64,000 nucleotides of DNA from Limnanthes douglasii subsp. nivea (GCA_036936605.1 JAUPFV010000002.1:166090813-166154812), one strand, 5' to 3'; shown: positions 44,400 through 54,408, counted from the stretch's first letter. Notes: generated from the letters alone by a model not told the origin. Numbers and translations are program-made.

Positions 44400-45600
44400 C
44401 TGGCACTGCACCTAGTCATACACCCACTCTAGTCATAGACCTACCCTTCTCTAACACAAAACACTTAACTTTTCCTCTACAACAAAAAAACTCACACAAC
44501 ATGCAAACAAGACACAAAAGTGGGATTCACAAACCTAAATTACCCTACATTGGAACTCTTACTACTACCAACAGGGATATGGTTGAACCCTCTAGTTTTT
44601 CTGAGGCTGTTGGGAATCATAATTGGGAAGGTGCTATGAATGCTAAATATAGTGCTCTTATGGCTAATAACACTTGGTCTCTGGTTCCACTACCACCTTA
44701 CTCTACAGTAGTGGGCTGCAAATGGGTGTGCAAGATTAAACATGCTATGAATTGGTCTGTACATCGTTACAAGGCCATGATAGTGGCCAAGGGGTTTGAT
44801 CAGACCCATGTGATTGATTTTTATGACACTTTTAGTCCTGTTGTGAAGGCCTCCACAGGGTGAGCTACGAGAGACTATCTACATGAAACAATGCCTTCTT
44901 GAATGGTGAGCTACGAGAGACAATCTACATGGAACAGCCTCAGGGTTTTGAAGATGTCAGTAACCCTACCTATGTTTGCAAGCTTCATAAGGCTCTCTAT
45001 GGCTTGAAATAGGAACCTAGGGCCTGGTTTTCTAATCTACGTGACACACTTATTCACTGGGGTTTCAAGAAATCTAAGGTTGACTGCTCACTTTTCTATC
45101 TGGTTACTAAGACTACTATTTTACTCATCCTAGTTTATGTTGATGATATTCTTGTCACAGGAAATTTTATAACTTGTCTCACACAGTTTACTCATAACCT
45201 CAATGCCAAGTTCTCTCTCAAGGATATGGGGTGACTCCATCTATTCCTAGGAATAGAGGTTCATCGTGACCAATCAGGTATCTACCTAACATAGCATAAC
45301 TACAATGAAAACTTACTGGTTAAATTAAGGTGTTGCACTGTTAAAGCCATGTCCTACTCCTCTTGCTCCTGGAACAGCTCTTTCATCATCTAATGGTCTC
45401 TAGCTTGCTTCACCTACACAATATCGTAGCTTGTTAGGAGCTCTACATTATTTGACACATACTCGTCCTGATATTGCCTATGCCGTCAATCGACTTAGCC
45501 AATATCATCAATCTTCTACAACTACACACTAACAATGCCTTAAGAGAATTCTACGCTATATCTGGGTCACAGTGGCTAGGACTCCATATCAGGCCTTGCT
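44400..45600 (+). pseudogene. CopK reverse transcriptase
   Basis: 44501-44863 is open: FSEAVGNHNWEGAMNAKYSA, NTWSLVPLPPYSTVVGCKWV, then YKAMIVAKGFDQ and FSPVVKAS. Next, a stretch of about 25 residues expected before [10 protein letters not shown] is missing, and 26 bp (GTGAGCTACGAGAGAC.ATCTACATG) is duplicated at 44859-44884 and 44905-44931. Then [28 protein letters not shown], a TAG at 45010, and EPRAWFSNLRDTL follow. The catalytic box YVDDILVTG is intact at 45135-45161. Later frames are broken to about 45600. Confidence 0.85.
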
Positions 45601-45699
45601 ATCACCTTTAACTTCATGCGTATTCTAACACTGATTAGGCCTCATCTCTTGATGATCGTCGAAGCACCGTGGGCGTACTGTGTCTTCCTTGGTGAAACA

Positions 45700-46096
45700 T
45701 TGATTTCCTGGTCCTCCAAGAAGTAGAAGGTGGTGTCTCGATCCTCCACTGCATCAGAATATAGAGCACTTGCAAACTTGTCCTCGGAACTGATCTGGAT
45801 TCGCTCACTTCTTACTGAAATCCATATTCCACTCATACCTCCCTCTGTCATGTGGTGTGACAATTTGGGGATGAGGGCACTGGCTTCTAATCCAGTCTTC
45901 TATGCTCGCACCAAGCACATTGAGCTTGATGTGCACTTCATCCGCGATCAGGTGCTTGAAGGGGCTGCCCAGATTCGTTATGTTCCTACTCAAGACCAGA
46001 TCGATGACTCTCTCACCAAAGCTCTGCCACCTTCTCGACTCATCTATCTCTGCGACAAACTTGGGCTCCTGGAGTCACCGCTGTGTTTGAGGGGGG
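45700..46096 (+). pseudogene. CopK RNase H
   Basis: Open in one frame from 45730: VSRSSTASEYRALANLSSEL, LLTEIHIPLIPPSVMWCDNL, ARTKHIELDVHFIRDQVLEG, RYVPTQDQIDDSLTKALPPS, which is the complete C-terminal RNase H pattern of copia elements (glutamate in SEYRA, aspartate in CDN, HIELDVHF, then the D of QIDD). It lacks the very start, where the upstream D lies in broken sequence. The frame runs on through the polypurine tract into the LTR. Confidence 0.85.
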
Positions 46097-46097
46097 A
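46086..46097 (+). promoter_or_regulatory. CopK polypurine tract
   Basis: TTTGAGGGGGGA directly precedes the LTR start TGTCAAG at 46098, as expected for the plus-strand primer. Confidence 0.9.
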
Positions 46098-46196
46098 TGT
46101 CAAGTATTCACCATCAACGAGAGCTACCATGCAAAGCGACAGTCTTGAGAGAGAGGTGAGATCGAGACAGACAACAGATTGAAGTGTTTACCTAGG
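46098..46196 (+). mobile_element. CopK downstream LTR, first part
   Basis: 99 bp from TGTCAAGTATTCACC to ...GTTTACCTAGG, matching 41355-41453. It is interrupted by GypD; the LTR resumes at 52780 (GCTAAGTCAACACGCGTG, compare 41454). Confidence 0.9.
46192..46196 (+). repeat. target-site duplication of GypD, left copy
   Basis: CTAGG precedes the GypD LTR and recurs right after it at 52775-52779. In the uninterrupted CopK 5' LTR the same place reads TTTACCTAGGGCTAAG with one CTAGG. Confidence 0.95.
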
Positions 46197-47054
46197 TGAT
46201 GTGATCCTAGATGACACAAGGAGCTTAAAACATGGAAATGTGCAAGAACCAGATGAACAACTTGAAAAAGAAGATGAGCTTGAAGTTGAAGATATTCTTA
46301 TTTTACCGGCTGGTCCAACAACTCAATCAAGAGCAAAACAATTTAACAAAGCTGTTGGAGGATTGCTTAATCAACTAGAGAATCCACGTGATCAAAACAG
46401 CAAGTATGGTGGAAAAGCTTGTCAAACCACTTTGGTCTTGATTCAAGCTAATTGATTTAAACAAATGAGAAAGTGTCTCGATTTTACTCTTTTTCCCTTG
46501 TTCAAGTTTTGACCCAATGGGTTTTCTTGACAAGGTTTTTAATGAGGCAATTGTTTCACTTCACCATTGCCCATTTGTTGAAATAAAAGCCCAAGGCCCA
46601 TCTACACCAAAAGCCACGTCCTTAGAGGAGGGAAGGGTCTGATTTCCAGCTTATATCATTAATACTTTGTATTTTCATCATTAAAGCATTTTGTTTCCAA
46701 GAAAAGCCTTAATTGTTTTAGAGGCATGCATTTTGTTTCCAAGAATTCAAGGCTAGTATTTCTCCTATAAAAACTATGTACTCAGAATTCTAATGGTTAG
46801 ACTATCTTTGATTCTGAAAAAAAACTTCTTAAGTTTTACTCTTCTCTTGTTGGTGTGTAATATCCACAAGAAAACTTGTTCTTCATTTGGTGCGTCATAT
46901 CCAAAGGAAGATCAGTTGGAATATCAAAGGCCTTTCCACAACCTTTGTGTGACCTATCGATCCACATCCTTTGATCCTTGAATCCTTTTGGGTTCCTGGT
47001 TGCAAAGTTATCCCTATCCCATTTCAGAGTGCCGATTCTAGGAGGAGTTTATCA
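46197..47054 (+). mobile_element. GypD 5' LTR
   Basis: 858 bp, TGATGTGATCC...GAGTTTATCA. The first about 258 bp (46197-46455) is an open frame matching the end of pol in the 3' LTR, continuing AVGGLLNQLENPRDQN to a stop at 46453-46455. A TATA-like CTATAAAAACTATG lies at about 46764. It differs from the 3' LTR by a few substitutions and lacks an 18-bp segment present there near 52450. Confidence 0.95.
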
Positions 47055-47056
47055 AG

Positions 47057-47068
47057 TGGTATCAGAGC
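47057..47068 (+). promoter_or_regulatory. GypD primer-binding site
   Basis: TGGTATCAGAGC two bases after the LTR end; complementary to the initiator methionine tRNA 3' end over 12 bases. Confidence 0.9.
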
Positions 47069-47507
47069 AACATTCTGAAAGTTGGGTATTCTCTTTCTCA
47101 TTAATTTTTCTTCATCTTTTTTATATTATCAGTTTCTTTGTGAAGATTTGAGTGTTAGTGTGATGATTTCATTTTAAATCACGAAATTTTGATCTCTTGT
47201 ATTAATTTGTTTATCATCTGTTTTGTATTCTCACTATATTTGTGATGATTGAGTGTTTAGTGTGATGATTGAGTGTTTAGTGTGATGATTTCATTTTGAA
47301 TCACAAAATTCTGATCTGTTTCACCCTAGTTATAGTTGTTTGAGATTTAAAATCGTAGAAAATCGTTTTTAGGTGCTGTTGTGAAACTTATCTCTTAATA
47401 TTCTTAGGAAAACAGATTTGGATATGTTTTATGGTTTTAAATAAATTGAAGAACTTTCCAAGGACTTGGTGCTGGTGATTTGTTTTTGTTTTGTTTTGTA
47501 GAAAAGG

Positions 47508-48512
47508 ATGTCTAATTCAAATGATGCAGAAAACAGTAATTTCAATAACAACAAGCTTCTAATTGAAGCTATGGCAAAGTTGATAGACACCAAGATAGAT
47601 ACCTTTCGCGAAGAGCTTCAATCAAACACTGACCACGAGCGGAACCGTTCACGACAAACCAATCTAAGAAGAAACCATGAACTACCTGAACAATTCAGAA
47701 ATGAAGCCGCTGATGAATATTATGAACGCATGAGCAATTCGTCTCGAAACAGCCATAGAAGGCACCATAGACGTACAAGAGAGGGCAACGAACGTATGCG
47801 TGACAATCTTGGAGGTCTCAAGATTAAGATTCCACCATTCCATGGAAGAAACGATCCAGATGCCTATTTGGAATGGGAAAAGAAGATTGAACTCGTTTTC
47901 AACGTTCAACACTACACGGAGACCAATCGAGCAAGAATTGCTGCTACTGAATTTTATGATTATGCTCTTAGTTGGTGGGATCAACTAGTTACCTCAAGAA
48001 GGCGTGATGAGGAACATCCTATAGAATCATGGGCAGAAATGAAAGCCATTGTGTGGAAGAGGTTTGTTCATAGTTATTACCACCGTGAGCTGCATCTACA
48101 GCTGAGGAGATTAACACAAGGAAGTCGATCTGTTGAAGAGTATTATCAAGAAATGGAGACCTTAATGTTGCGAGCTGATATTTCAGAAGATAGAGAGGCA
48201 ACAATGTCAAGGTTTCTTGGGGGTTTAAATAGAGAAATTCAAGACAGATTGGAAACTCAGTATTATGTTGAACTAGAAGAGATGCTACACAAAGATTTGC
48301 TATTTGAACAACAAGTTAAAAGAAAGAACTCCTCAGGATCAAGTTACGGTTCAGGGGAAGTAACAATTAAGCCAAGTTATTCAAAAGATGAGAAGACCAA
48401 TTATCATAAAGGAAGCTATGTAGAGGTGAACCAAAAATCTGGAACACCATTGTCTATTGATAACAAGGGCAAACCTAAAGAGGTTGCAATCAGAACTCGT
48501 GATGTTAAGTGA
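47508..48512 (+). CDS. GypD gag (ends at a nonsense codon in the zinc knuckle)
   Basis: 334 residues from ATG. The N-terminus reads NNKLLIEAMAKLIDTKIDTF. The Retrotrans_gag domain spans about residues 105-260 (LKIKIPPFHGRNDPDAYLEW, ALSWWDQLV, VWKRFVHSYYHRELHLQLRR, YYQEMETLMLRADI, FLGGLNREIQDRLE). A basic C-terminal stretch leads to the nucleic-acid-binding knuckle, where the first cysteine codon is TGA (48510-48512: [18 protein letters not shown]). The frame continues unshifted into pol. The last cysteine of the knuckle is also missing through a small deletion. Length to the knuckle is normal for the family. Confidence 0.9.
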   Translation: MSNSNDAENSNFNNNKLLIEAMAKLIDTKIDTFREELQSNTDHERNRSRQTNLRRNHELPEQFRNEAADEYYERMSNSSRNSHRRHHRRTREGNERMRDNLGGLKIKIPPFHGRNDPDAYLEWEKKIELVFNVQHYTETNRARIAATEFYDYALSWWDQLVTSRRRDEEHPIESWAEMKAIVWKRFVHSYYHRELHLQLRRLTQGSRSVEEYYQEMETLMLRADISEDREATMSRFLGGLNREIQDRLETQYYVELEEMLHKDLLFEQQVKRKNSSGSSYGSGEVTIKPSYSKDEKTNYHKGSYVEVNQKSGTPLSIDNKGKPKEVAIRTRDVK

Positions 48513-51500
48513 TTCAAGTGCAAAGGGATGGGACATTATGCTAAGATTATGACAATTCTAGATAATGGAGAAATAATTTCATAGGAAGAAGAAATGGTCT
48601 ATGATTCTTCCGAAGAACACTTAGAGCGACCTGCTAAAGGAGATTTATTGGTAGCCAGAAGGTCTTTAAGCGTTCAAACAAAAGAAGAAGAACAAGAGCA
48701 AAGGGAGAATCTGTTTCACACTCGGTGTCTTGTTCAAGGGAAAGTTTGTAGCCTTATTATCGATGGAGGCAGTTGTACCAATGTGGCAAGTGAATCTATG
48801 GTAAAGAAGCTTGGTTTAAAAACGAAAAAGCATCCAGCACCTTACAAGCTTCAATGGCTTAACGACAATGGAGAAATGAAAGTTAGCCACCAAGTAGAAG
48901 TTCCCTTAGCCATTGGTAAGTACGAAGATGAAGTTTTATGTGATGTTCTACCAATGGAGGCTAGTCACATACTGTTAGGAAGGCCATGGCAATCTGATCG
49001 AAAGGTTATCCATGATGGATTCACTAATCGCCATACATTTGAGTTTCAAGGAAGGAAAGCCACTCTCGTTCCCATGACTCCACGAGAAGTTTACCACGAT
49101 CAAAAGCATATGGAGAACAAGGAAAGTCGGGTAACTAAACATTCGAATTTCTATGCAAAATCTGGCGAGGTTAAGAAAGCATTATTCTCTAAGCAACCTA
49201 TGTTACTTTTTATGTTTAAGGAAACTCTTATGAGTTTAACTAAATTGACACCGGGGTTGCCGAGTGAGATGACTTCTCTCCTGCAGGAATTTGAAGATGT
49301 ATTCCCTGAAGACAATCCAAAGGGGATTCCACCAATTAGAGACATCGAATACCAAATAGATTTTGTACCTGGAGCCTCCCTTCCTAACAGACCTCCTTAT
49401 AGAACTAATCAAGTGGAGACAAAAGAATTGCAAAGGCAAATCAGTGAACTGATGGAAAAAGGACATATCCTTGATAGCATGAGTCCTTGTGCGGTACCAG
49501 TTCTACTTGTGCCCAAGAAAGATGGAAGCTGGAGAATGTGTGTTGATTGCAGAGCCATCAACAACATAACAGTAAAGTATCGCAATCCTATACCTAGATT
49601 AGATGATATGTTAGATGAATTGCATGGTTCTAGCATTTTTTCTAAGATTGATCTTAAAAGTGGTTATCACCAAATTAGGATGAAAGAAGGGGATGAGTGG
49701 AAAACTGCATTTAAAACTAAGCATGGACTATATGAATGGTTAGTAATGTCATTTGGGCTGACTAATGCACCTAGTACATTCATGCGGTTAATGAATCATG
49801 TTCTAAGGACTTATATAGGAGTTTTTGTTGTAGTATATTTCGATGACATCTTAATTTACAGCAAGTGCTTAGAAGAACATGTTCACCATCTGAAATTGAT
49901 TTGAAGTGTACTTAGGAAGGAAAATCTCTATGCTAATCTTAAGAAATGCACTTTTTGTACCGATAATCTTGTCTTTTTAGGTTTTGTTATAAGTGCAGAT
50001 GGTATTAAGGTGGATGAGGAAAAGGTTAAGGCAATCCGCGAATGGCCAAGTCCAAAAACAGTTGGAGAAGTGAGAAGCTTCCACGACCTTGCAGGATTTT
50101 ATAGGCGTTTTGTCAAAGATTTCAGCACCTTAGCTGCACCACTCACTAAAATAATAAAGAAGGACGTTGGTTTCAAGTGGGAACAAGCTCAAGAAGAAGC
50201 ATTTCAATCCTTAAAAGAGAAGCTTACTCATGCTCCTGTCTTGACATTACCTGATTTTCTTAAAACTTTTGAGATTGAATGTGATGCTTCTGGAATTGGG
50301 ATTGGAGCTGTTTTGATCCAGGATAAAAAGCCCATAACTTATTTCAGTGAAAAGATTGGAGGAGCTACTCAAAACTATCCTACCTATGACAACGAGTTGT
50401 ATGCCTTAGTTCGAGCTTTGCAAACATGGCAGCATTACTTGTGGCCAAAGGAGTTTGTCATACACACTGACCATGAATCTCTCAAACACCTTAAAGGTCA
50501 GCAAAAACTTAACAAAAGACATGCAAGGTGGATAGAATTTATTGAGACATTTCCATATGTCATCAAATACAAACAAGGTAAAGAAAATATTGTTGCTGAT
50601 GCATTGTCCCGAAGGTATGCCTTAATCACTACTCTTGAAGCTAAGATTTTAGGATTTGATCATCTTAAGAGTTTATATGAAAATGATTCTGATTTTGGAA
50701 AGATGTATCAAGCATGTGAAAAGTTTGCTTCAGGGCGGTTCCATAGGCATCAAGGATTCTTATTCTTTGATAAACGTTTATGTGTGCCTAATTGTTCCAT
50801 GAGAGATTTACTTGTTATAGAAGCCCATGGAGGAGGCTTAATGAGACATTTTGGAATAGCTAAAACTCTCAAGGTAATGCTGGATCACTTCCATTGGCCA
50901 CATATGAGGACGGATGTTGAAAGAATCTGTGATAGATGTGCTACTTGCAAACAAGCCAAATGTAAGGTTCAATCCCACGGTTTGTATACTCCTTTACCTA
51001 TTCCTACGCATCCTTGGAATGATATATCTATGGTCTTTGTAGTTCGATTGCCTAGGACTAGAACTGGTAAGGATTCCATTTTTGTGGTTGTTGATCGATT
51101 CTCTAAAATGGCACACTTTGTTGCTTGTCACAAAACTGATGATGCGTTGCACATTGCTAATCTGTTCTTTAAAGAGATAGTTCGTTTGCATGGCATGCCT
51201 ATGACGATAGTTTCAGATAGGGACACTAAGTTTCTAAGTTACTTTTGGAAAACTTTGTGGTCTAAGTTAGGGACTAAGCTTTTATTTTCTACTACCTGTC
51301 ACCCACAAACTGATGGACAAACAGAAGTAGTAAATAGGACTGTCTCCACTCTTCTACGTGCATTAATTAAAAAGAACTTGAAAACTTGGGAAGAATGTTT
51401 GCCGCATGTTGAATTTGCATACAATCATTCTACGCATTCTGCTTCTAAGTACTCTCCTTTTCAAATTGTTTATGGATTTAACCCAATATCTCCTTTGGAT

Positions 51501-52061
51501 CTAATTCCTTTGCCTTTGAGTGAAAGAACTAGCATAGATGGGAAAAAGAAAGCTGAACTTGTAAAACAGATCCATGATGATGCAAGGAAAAACATAGAAA
51601 AGAAAACTAAGCAATATGTCGTACAAGCAAACAAGGGAAGACGTGAGAAAGTTTTTGAGGTTGGAAATCAAGTATGGGTGCACTTAAGAAAGGAAAGATT
51701 TCCAGAAGAGAGGAAGTCAAAATTGATGCCTAGAATTGATGGACCATTTGAAGTTACAAAAAAGATCAACAATAATGCGTATCAACTTGACCTACGAGGT
51801 AAGTATAAAGTGAGTCCTACCTTTAATGTTTCTGATTTGGTTCCTTTTATCGCAGATGAAATGGATTTGAGGTCAAATCCTTTTCAAGTGGGAGAGGATG
51901 ATGTGATCCTAGATGACACAAGGAGCTTAGAACATGGAAATGTGCAAGAACCAGATGAACAACTTGACAAAGAAGATGAGCTTGAAGTTGAAGATATTCT
52001 TATTTTACCGGCTGGTCCAACAACTCGATCAAGAGCAAAACAATTTAACAAAGCTGTTTGA
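48513..52061 (+). CDS. GypD pol: protease, RT, RNase H, integrase (two internal stops)
   Basis: The frame is the same as gag, with TAG at 48582 and TGA at 49902. The protease motif [16 protein letters not shown] is at about 48755. RT has [40 protein letters not shown] and [11 protein letters not shown] (about 49830-49862), and RNase H has [21 protein letters not shown] and IHTDHESLK. Integrase has a complete HHCC zinc region ([23 protein letters not shown]). Its core reads [10 protein letters not shown], where the first catalytic aspartate (SMDF) is valine; DRDTKF and GQTEVVNR are intact. The tail ([18 protein letters not shown]) enters the 3' LTR at 51899 and stops at TGA 52059, where both other LTR copies have GGA. 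Only point mutations block expression of a full polyprotein. Confidence 0.93.
51885..51898 (+). promoter_or_regulatory. GypD polypurine tract, inside pol
   Basis: AAGTGGGAGAGGA directly precedes the 3' LTR start TGATG at 51899. It also encodes residues of the pol tail (QVGED), so the priming site and codons overlap. Confidence 0.85.
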
Positions 52062-52774
52062 GGATTGCTTAATCAACTAGAGAATCCACGTGATCAAAAC
52101 AGCAAGTATGGTGGAAAAGCTTGTCAAACCACTTTGGTCTTGATTCAAGCTAATTGATTTCAACAAATGAGAAAGTGTCTCGGTTGTACTCGTTTTCCCT
52201 TGTTCAAGTTTTGTCCCAATGTGTTTTCTTGACAAGGTTTTTAATGAGGCAATTGTTTCACTTCACCATTGTCCATTTGTTGAAACAAAAGCCCAACGGC
52301 TCATCTACACCAAAAGCCACGTCCTTGGAGGAGGGAAGGGTCTAATTTCCAGCTTATATCATTAATACTTTGTATTTTCAATATTAAAGCATTTTGTTTC
52401 CAAGAAAAGCCTTAATTGTTTTAGAGGCATGCATTATGTTTCCAAGAACAGCCTTAATTATGTTCAAGGCTAGTTCTTTCTCCTATAAAAACTATGTACT
52501 CAGAATTCTAATGGTTAGACTATCTTTGATTCTGAAAAAAAAAACTTCTTAAGTTTTACTCTTCTCTTGTTGGTGTGTAATATCCACAAGAAAACATGTT
52601 CTTCATTTGGTGCGTCATATCTAAAGGAAGATCAGTTGGAATATCAAAGGCCTTTCCACAACCTTTGTGTGACCTATCGATCCACATCCTTTGATCCTTG
52701 AATCCTTTTGGATTCCTGGTTGCAAAGTTATCCATATCCCATTTCAGAGTGCCGATACTAGGAGGAGTTTATGA
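51899..52774 (+). mobile_element. GypD 3' LTR
   Basis: 876 bp, TGATGTGATCC...GAGTTTATGA; the final TATGA was probably TATCA as in the 5' LTR. It is followed by the CTAGG target duplication. It carries the end of pol and a TGA at 52059-52061 that shortens it. Confidence 0.95.
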
Positions 52775-52779
52775 CTAGG
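52775..52779 (+). repeat. target-site duplication of GypD, right copy
   Basis: CTAGG, identical to 46192-46196; continues into GCTAAGTCAACACGCGTG of the CopK LTR. Confidence 0.95.
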
Positions 52780-53070
52780 GCTAAGTCAACACGCGTGATG
52801 GACATGCGTTTCGAGTCTAAAAACCAAGACTTGGGCCAATATATGCTGGACCCAAAGCCTTCTACTAATGCCTCACAAGACTGATGCTCCATGTGCTATT
52901 CGTTTAACCAAACAGTCCATATATTAATTAACAGAATTGTGTAACAAAATATGGAATATTCCATAGTTTGTTACAGCCTGTACTTGTATATAAATCAAGT
53001 GTTACAGTGAATGAAAAATAACAAGAAAAATTACAAAGCTTATCTCTCTTATTCACTCTTCATATCTTCA
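52780..53070 (+). mobile_element. CopK downstream LTR, second part (canonical orientation)
   Basis: Continues the LTR split at 46196. It contains a TATA element GTATATAAATC (about 52985-52996) and pyrimidine-rich sequence to CTTCATATCTTCA at 53070. The block 52883-53054 is the reverse complement of 41490-41661 in the other LTR. The TATA orientation here agrees with CopK transcription, so this copy is taken as ancestral. Confidence 0.9.
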
Positions 53071-53073
53071 ATA

Positions 53074-53086
53074 TGGTATCAGAGCC
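53074..53086 (+). promoter_or_regulatory. primer-binding site after the downstream CopK LTR
   Basis: TGGTATCAGAGCC, three bases after the LTR end, a perfect copia primer site. A true 3' LTR would be followed by host flank. Here a primer site and a short gag-leader-like stretch (ATAAATGGCTTAACTGACGA, compare ATGGCAAACTCTACTGAA) follow, so this LTR is also the 5' LTR of a second, almost completely lost copy. Confidence 0.85.
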
Positions 53087-53114
53087 ATAAATGGCTTAAC
53101 TGACGAATTTCCGG

Positions 53115-53395
53115 CATATTATTGGGATAAAGTTTAAGGGGCAAAGTGAAGAATAAACTTCATACCATAGAGGAACCCCAATCCCACATTGCCAAGATTG
53201 AACATAAAAGAGTGTATATAAGTAGGAACGAACCTCAACTAGCAAGAGGCCTTTTGGGAGTAAACCCAAAGGTAAACCCGTGCGCGCCTACGAGTGCAAA
53301 GCGGACAATATCTTGCTAGTCTGTGAGGTCCGTCACACACTCGCACACCAATTCTAACATCTTCTCCAACCCAAGATCATTGTCGTGGTGGTTTA
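53115..53395 (+). repeat. LTR-like fragment of another retroelement
   Basis: The order AACCCCAATCCCACATTGCC, GTATATAAGTAGG, CCTTTTGGG, AAGCGGACAATATCTTGC and TGTGAGGTCC resembles a class of plant LTRs with a TATA element and a conserved AGCGGACAATATC word. No partner LTR or coding region was found; it could be a solo or truncated LTR. Confidence 0.4.
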
Positions 53396-53399
53396 GCAT

Positions 53400-53930
53400 T
53401 TAATGTCTAGCAACCAAGACTACTGTTGTGGAACTCTCCAAGGCCATAAGGACAAGGTTTAAAGACCATTATAACTCATGCTCCCCCCAAGTATTCTCAT
53501 CAAAATGTTGATGATTTTAAAAGGAATAAAAATATCATTGAACGCGCTTCTATTCGAAAAAAATCTACGAAACCAATTATGAATAGAATACTAAAGTTGT
53601 TGGAGAAATACAAGAAGAAGTCTATCCTAAAGTGCCAATGATGAAAACTGGTAACTAAAAACTTATGTCTAAGTTAGCACCCGTCCTCCCATCAAGACTA
53701 TTGAAACCGAGGTGGGTGATCTGAAGGGGAAACATGCTTATCCCAAACTTACACTAGCAAATTATTTTAAAAAGGTAGCATCCTCAGATCCTTCGTCTGC
53801 CAAAGTTCATATTGTCACTGATTATACTTTAACCAGTGATGCTAAAACCGAATTTGTTGATAACGAAGTCTATCATGCTGATATTAATTCTGAATATCAA
53901 CTTTTTCCATAAATTATCTTCCTCATATCG
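53400..53930 (+). repeat. unidentified dispersed repeat, copy 2 (copy 1 at 39780-40500)
   Basis: Aligns with 39890-40200 in the same direction. The open frame 53712-53912 (66 residues) is in one reading of it. The protein is not recognised. Similar words in both copies suggest an old gene or retroelement fragment spread in the genome. Confidence 0.5.
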
Positions 53931-54275
53931 TCCATCCAATAGTTTACTCCATCTTTCCTAATAAGTGTCGTTTAAGGTTTTTTCACCAATATTAAGGAGT
54001 TAAAAGAATAAAAGAAAGTAAATTTACACCCATTTCCAAGAAAAGCTAAGTTGGCTTACTTTTGGCATATTGCACCCTTGAACCTAGACAATTAGTTCGT
54101 CTGAGGCTAACCCACCCCACTAACTTACTAAATAAAAACATATTTACTCTATATCACACAAAATACCCTCAATGTTACATATTTGTTGGATCTATATTAC
54201 AAAGTAAATATTGGTTCAATATTCCATCAGTTCGACTTGTGTGTCAAATAAATCATACCTTCATCAGTTTACTAT
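53931..54275. other. unannotated sequence with the first copy of a 105-bp repeat
   Basis: 54156-54263 matches 54510-54612 (TTGTTGG.T.TATAT.ACAAAG then TAAATAT.GGT, GACTTGT..GTCA.ATAAAT). No coding support. Confidence 0.45.
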
Positions 54276-54408
54276 CAACCCACGTCCCCTAGTCCACCAC
54301 CTGCATTTTACGACCCACCCACAAGCCCAAGTCCACCACTGTCTGCGGTGTATGACCCACCTGTGAGCCCACCAGTTTAGAATCCACCTACGACCTCTAG
54401 TCATTGCG
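54276..54408 (+). pseudogene. proline-rich (extensin-like) peptide remnant
   Basis: One plus frame reads YQPTSPSPPPAFYDPPTSPS, then PPLSAVYDPPVSPPV, a stop at about 54378-54380, and NPPTTSS. Repeats of T/V-S-P-S-P-P and YDPP resemble plant proline-rich cell-wall proteins. There is no start, signal peptide or longer frame. It may be a gene fragment carried by a transposon, or chance repeat structure. Confidence 0.45.

Larger units (their letters stand above)
41355..46196 (+). mobile_element. CopK: Ty1/copia element, left portion up to the GypD insertion (LTR continues at 52780-53070)
   Basis: 5' LTR (41355-41673), primer site, gag, protease, integrase, RT and RNase H in the Ty1/copia order, a polypurine tract, then the first 99 bp of the downstream LTR, where GypD is inserted. 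The LTR start TGTCAAGTATTCACC is shared at 41355 and 46098. Gag and protease are in one open frame of more than 480 residues. The rest has stops, one frameshift and a local deletion with duplication in RT. Gag and RT resemble the Ale/Retrofit-type plant copia groups, but this is only an impression. Confidence 0.9.
46197..52774 (+). mobile_element. GypD: complete Ty3/gypsy chromovirus-like element inserted in the CopK LTR
   Basis: 6578 bp with both LTRs (858 and 876 bp), primer site, polypurine tract and 5-bp target duplication. Gag, protease, RT, RNase H and integrase are in one reading frame from 47508. No chromodomain is recognised. The acidic C-terminal tail ending in a TRSRAKQF motif and its overlap with the LTR recall CRM-type chromoviruses, an inference. 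Relatives in this window are GypG (34858) and an LTR at 63718. The low number of differences between its LTRs suggests it is among the younger insertions here. Confidence 0.95.

Noticed and set aside
44199..44432. 77-codon plus-strand frame between CopK integrase and RT
   Set aside because: Low-complexity threonine/histidine/proline-rich linker of copia elements in a shifted frame, not a separate gene.
46201..46455. Separate small gene of 84 codons upstream of GypD gag
   Set aside because: It is the pol C-terminal tail contained in the 5' LTR; the same frame is found in the 3' LTR as the end of pol.
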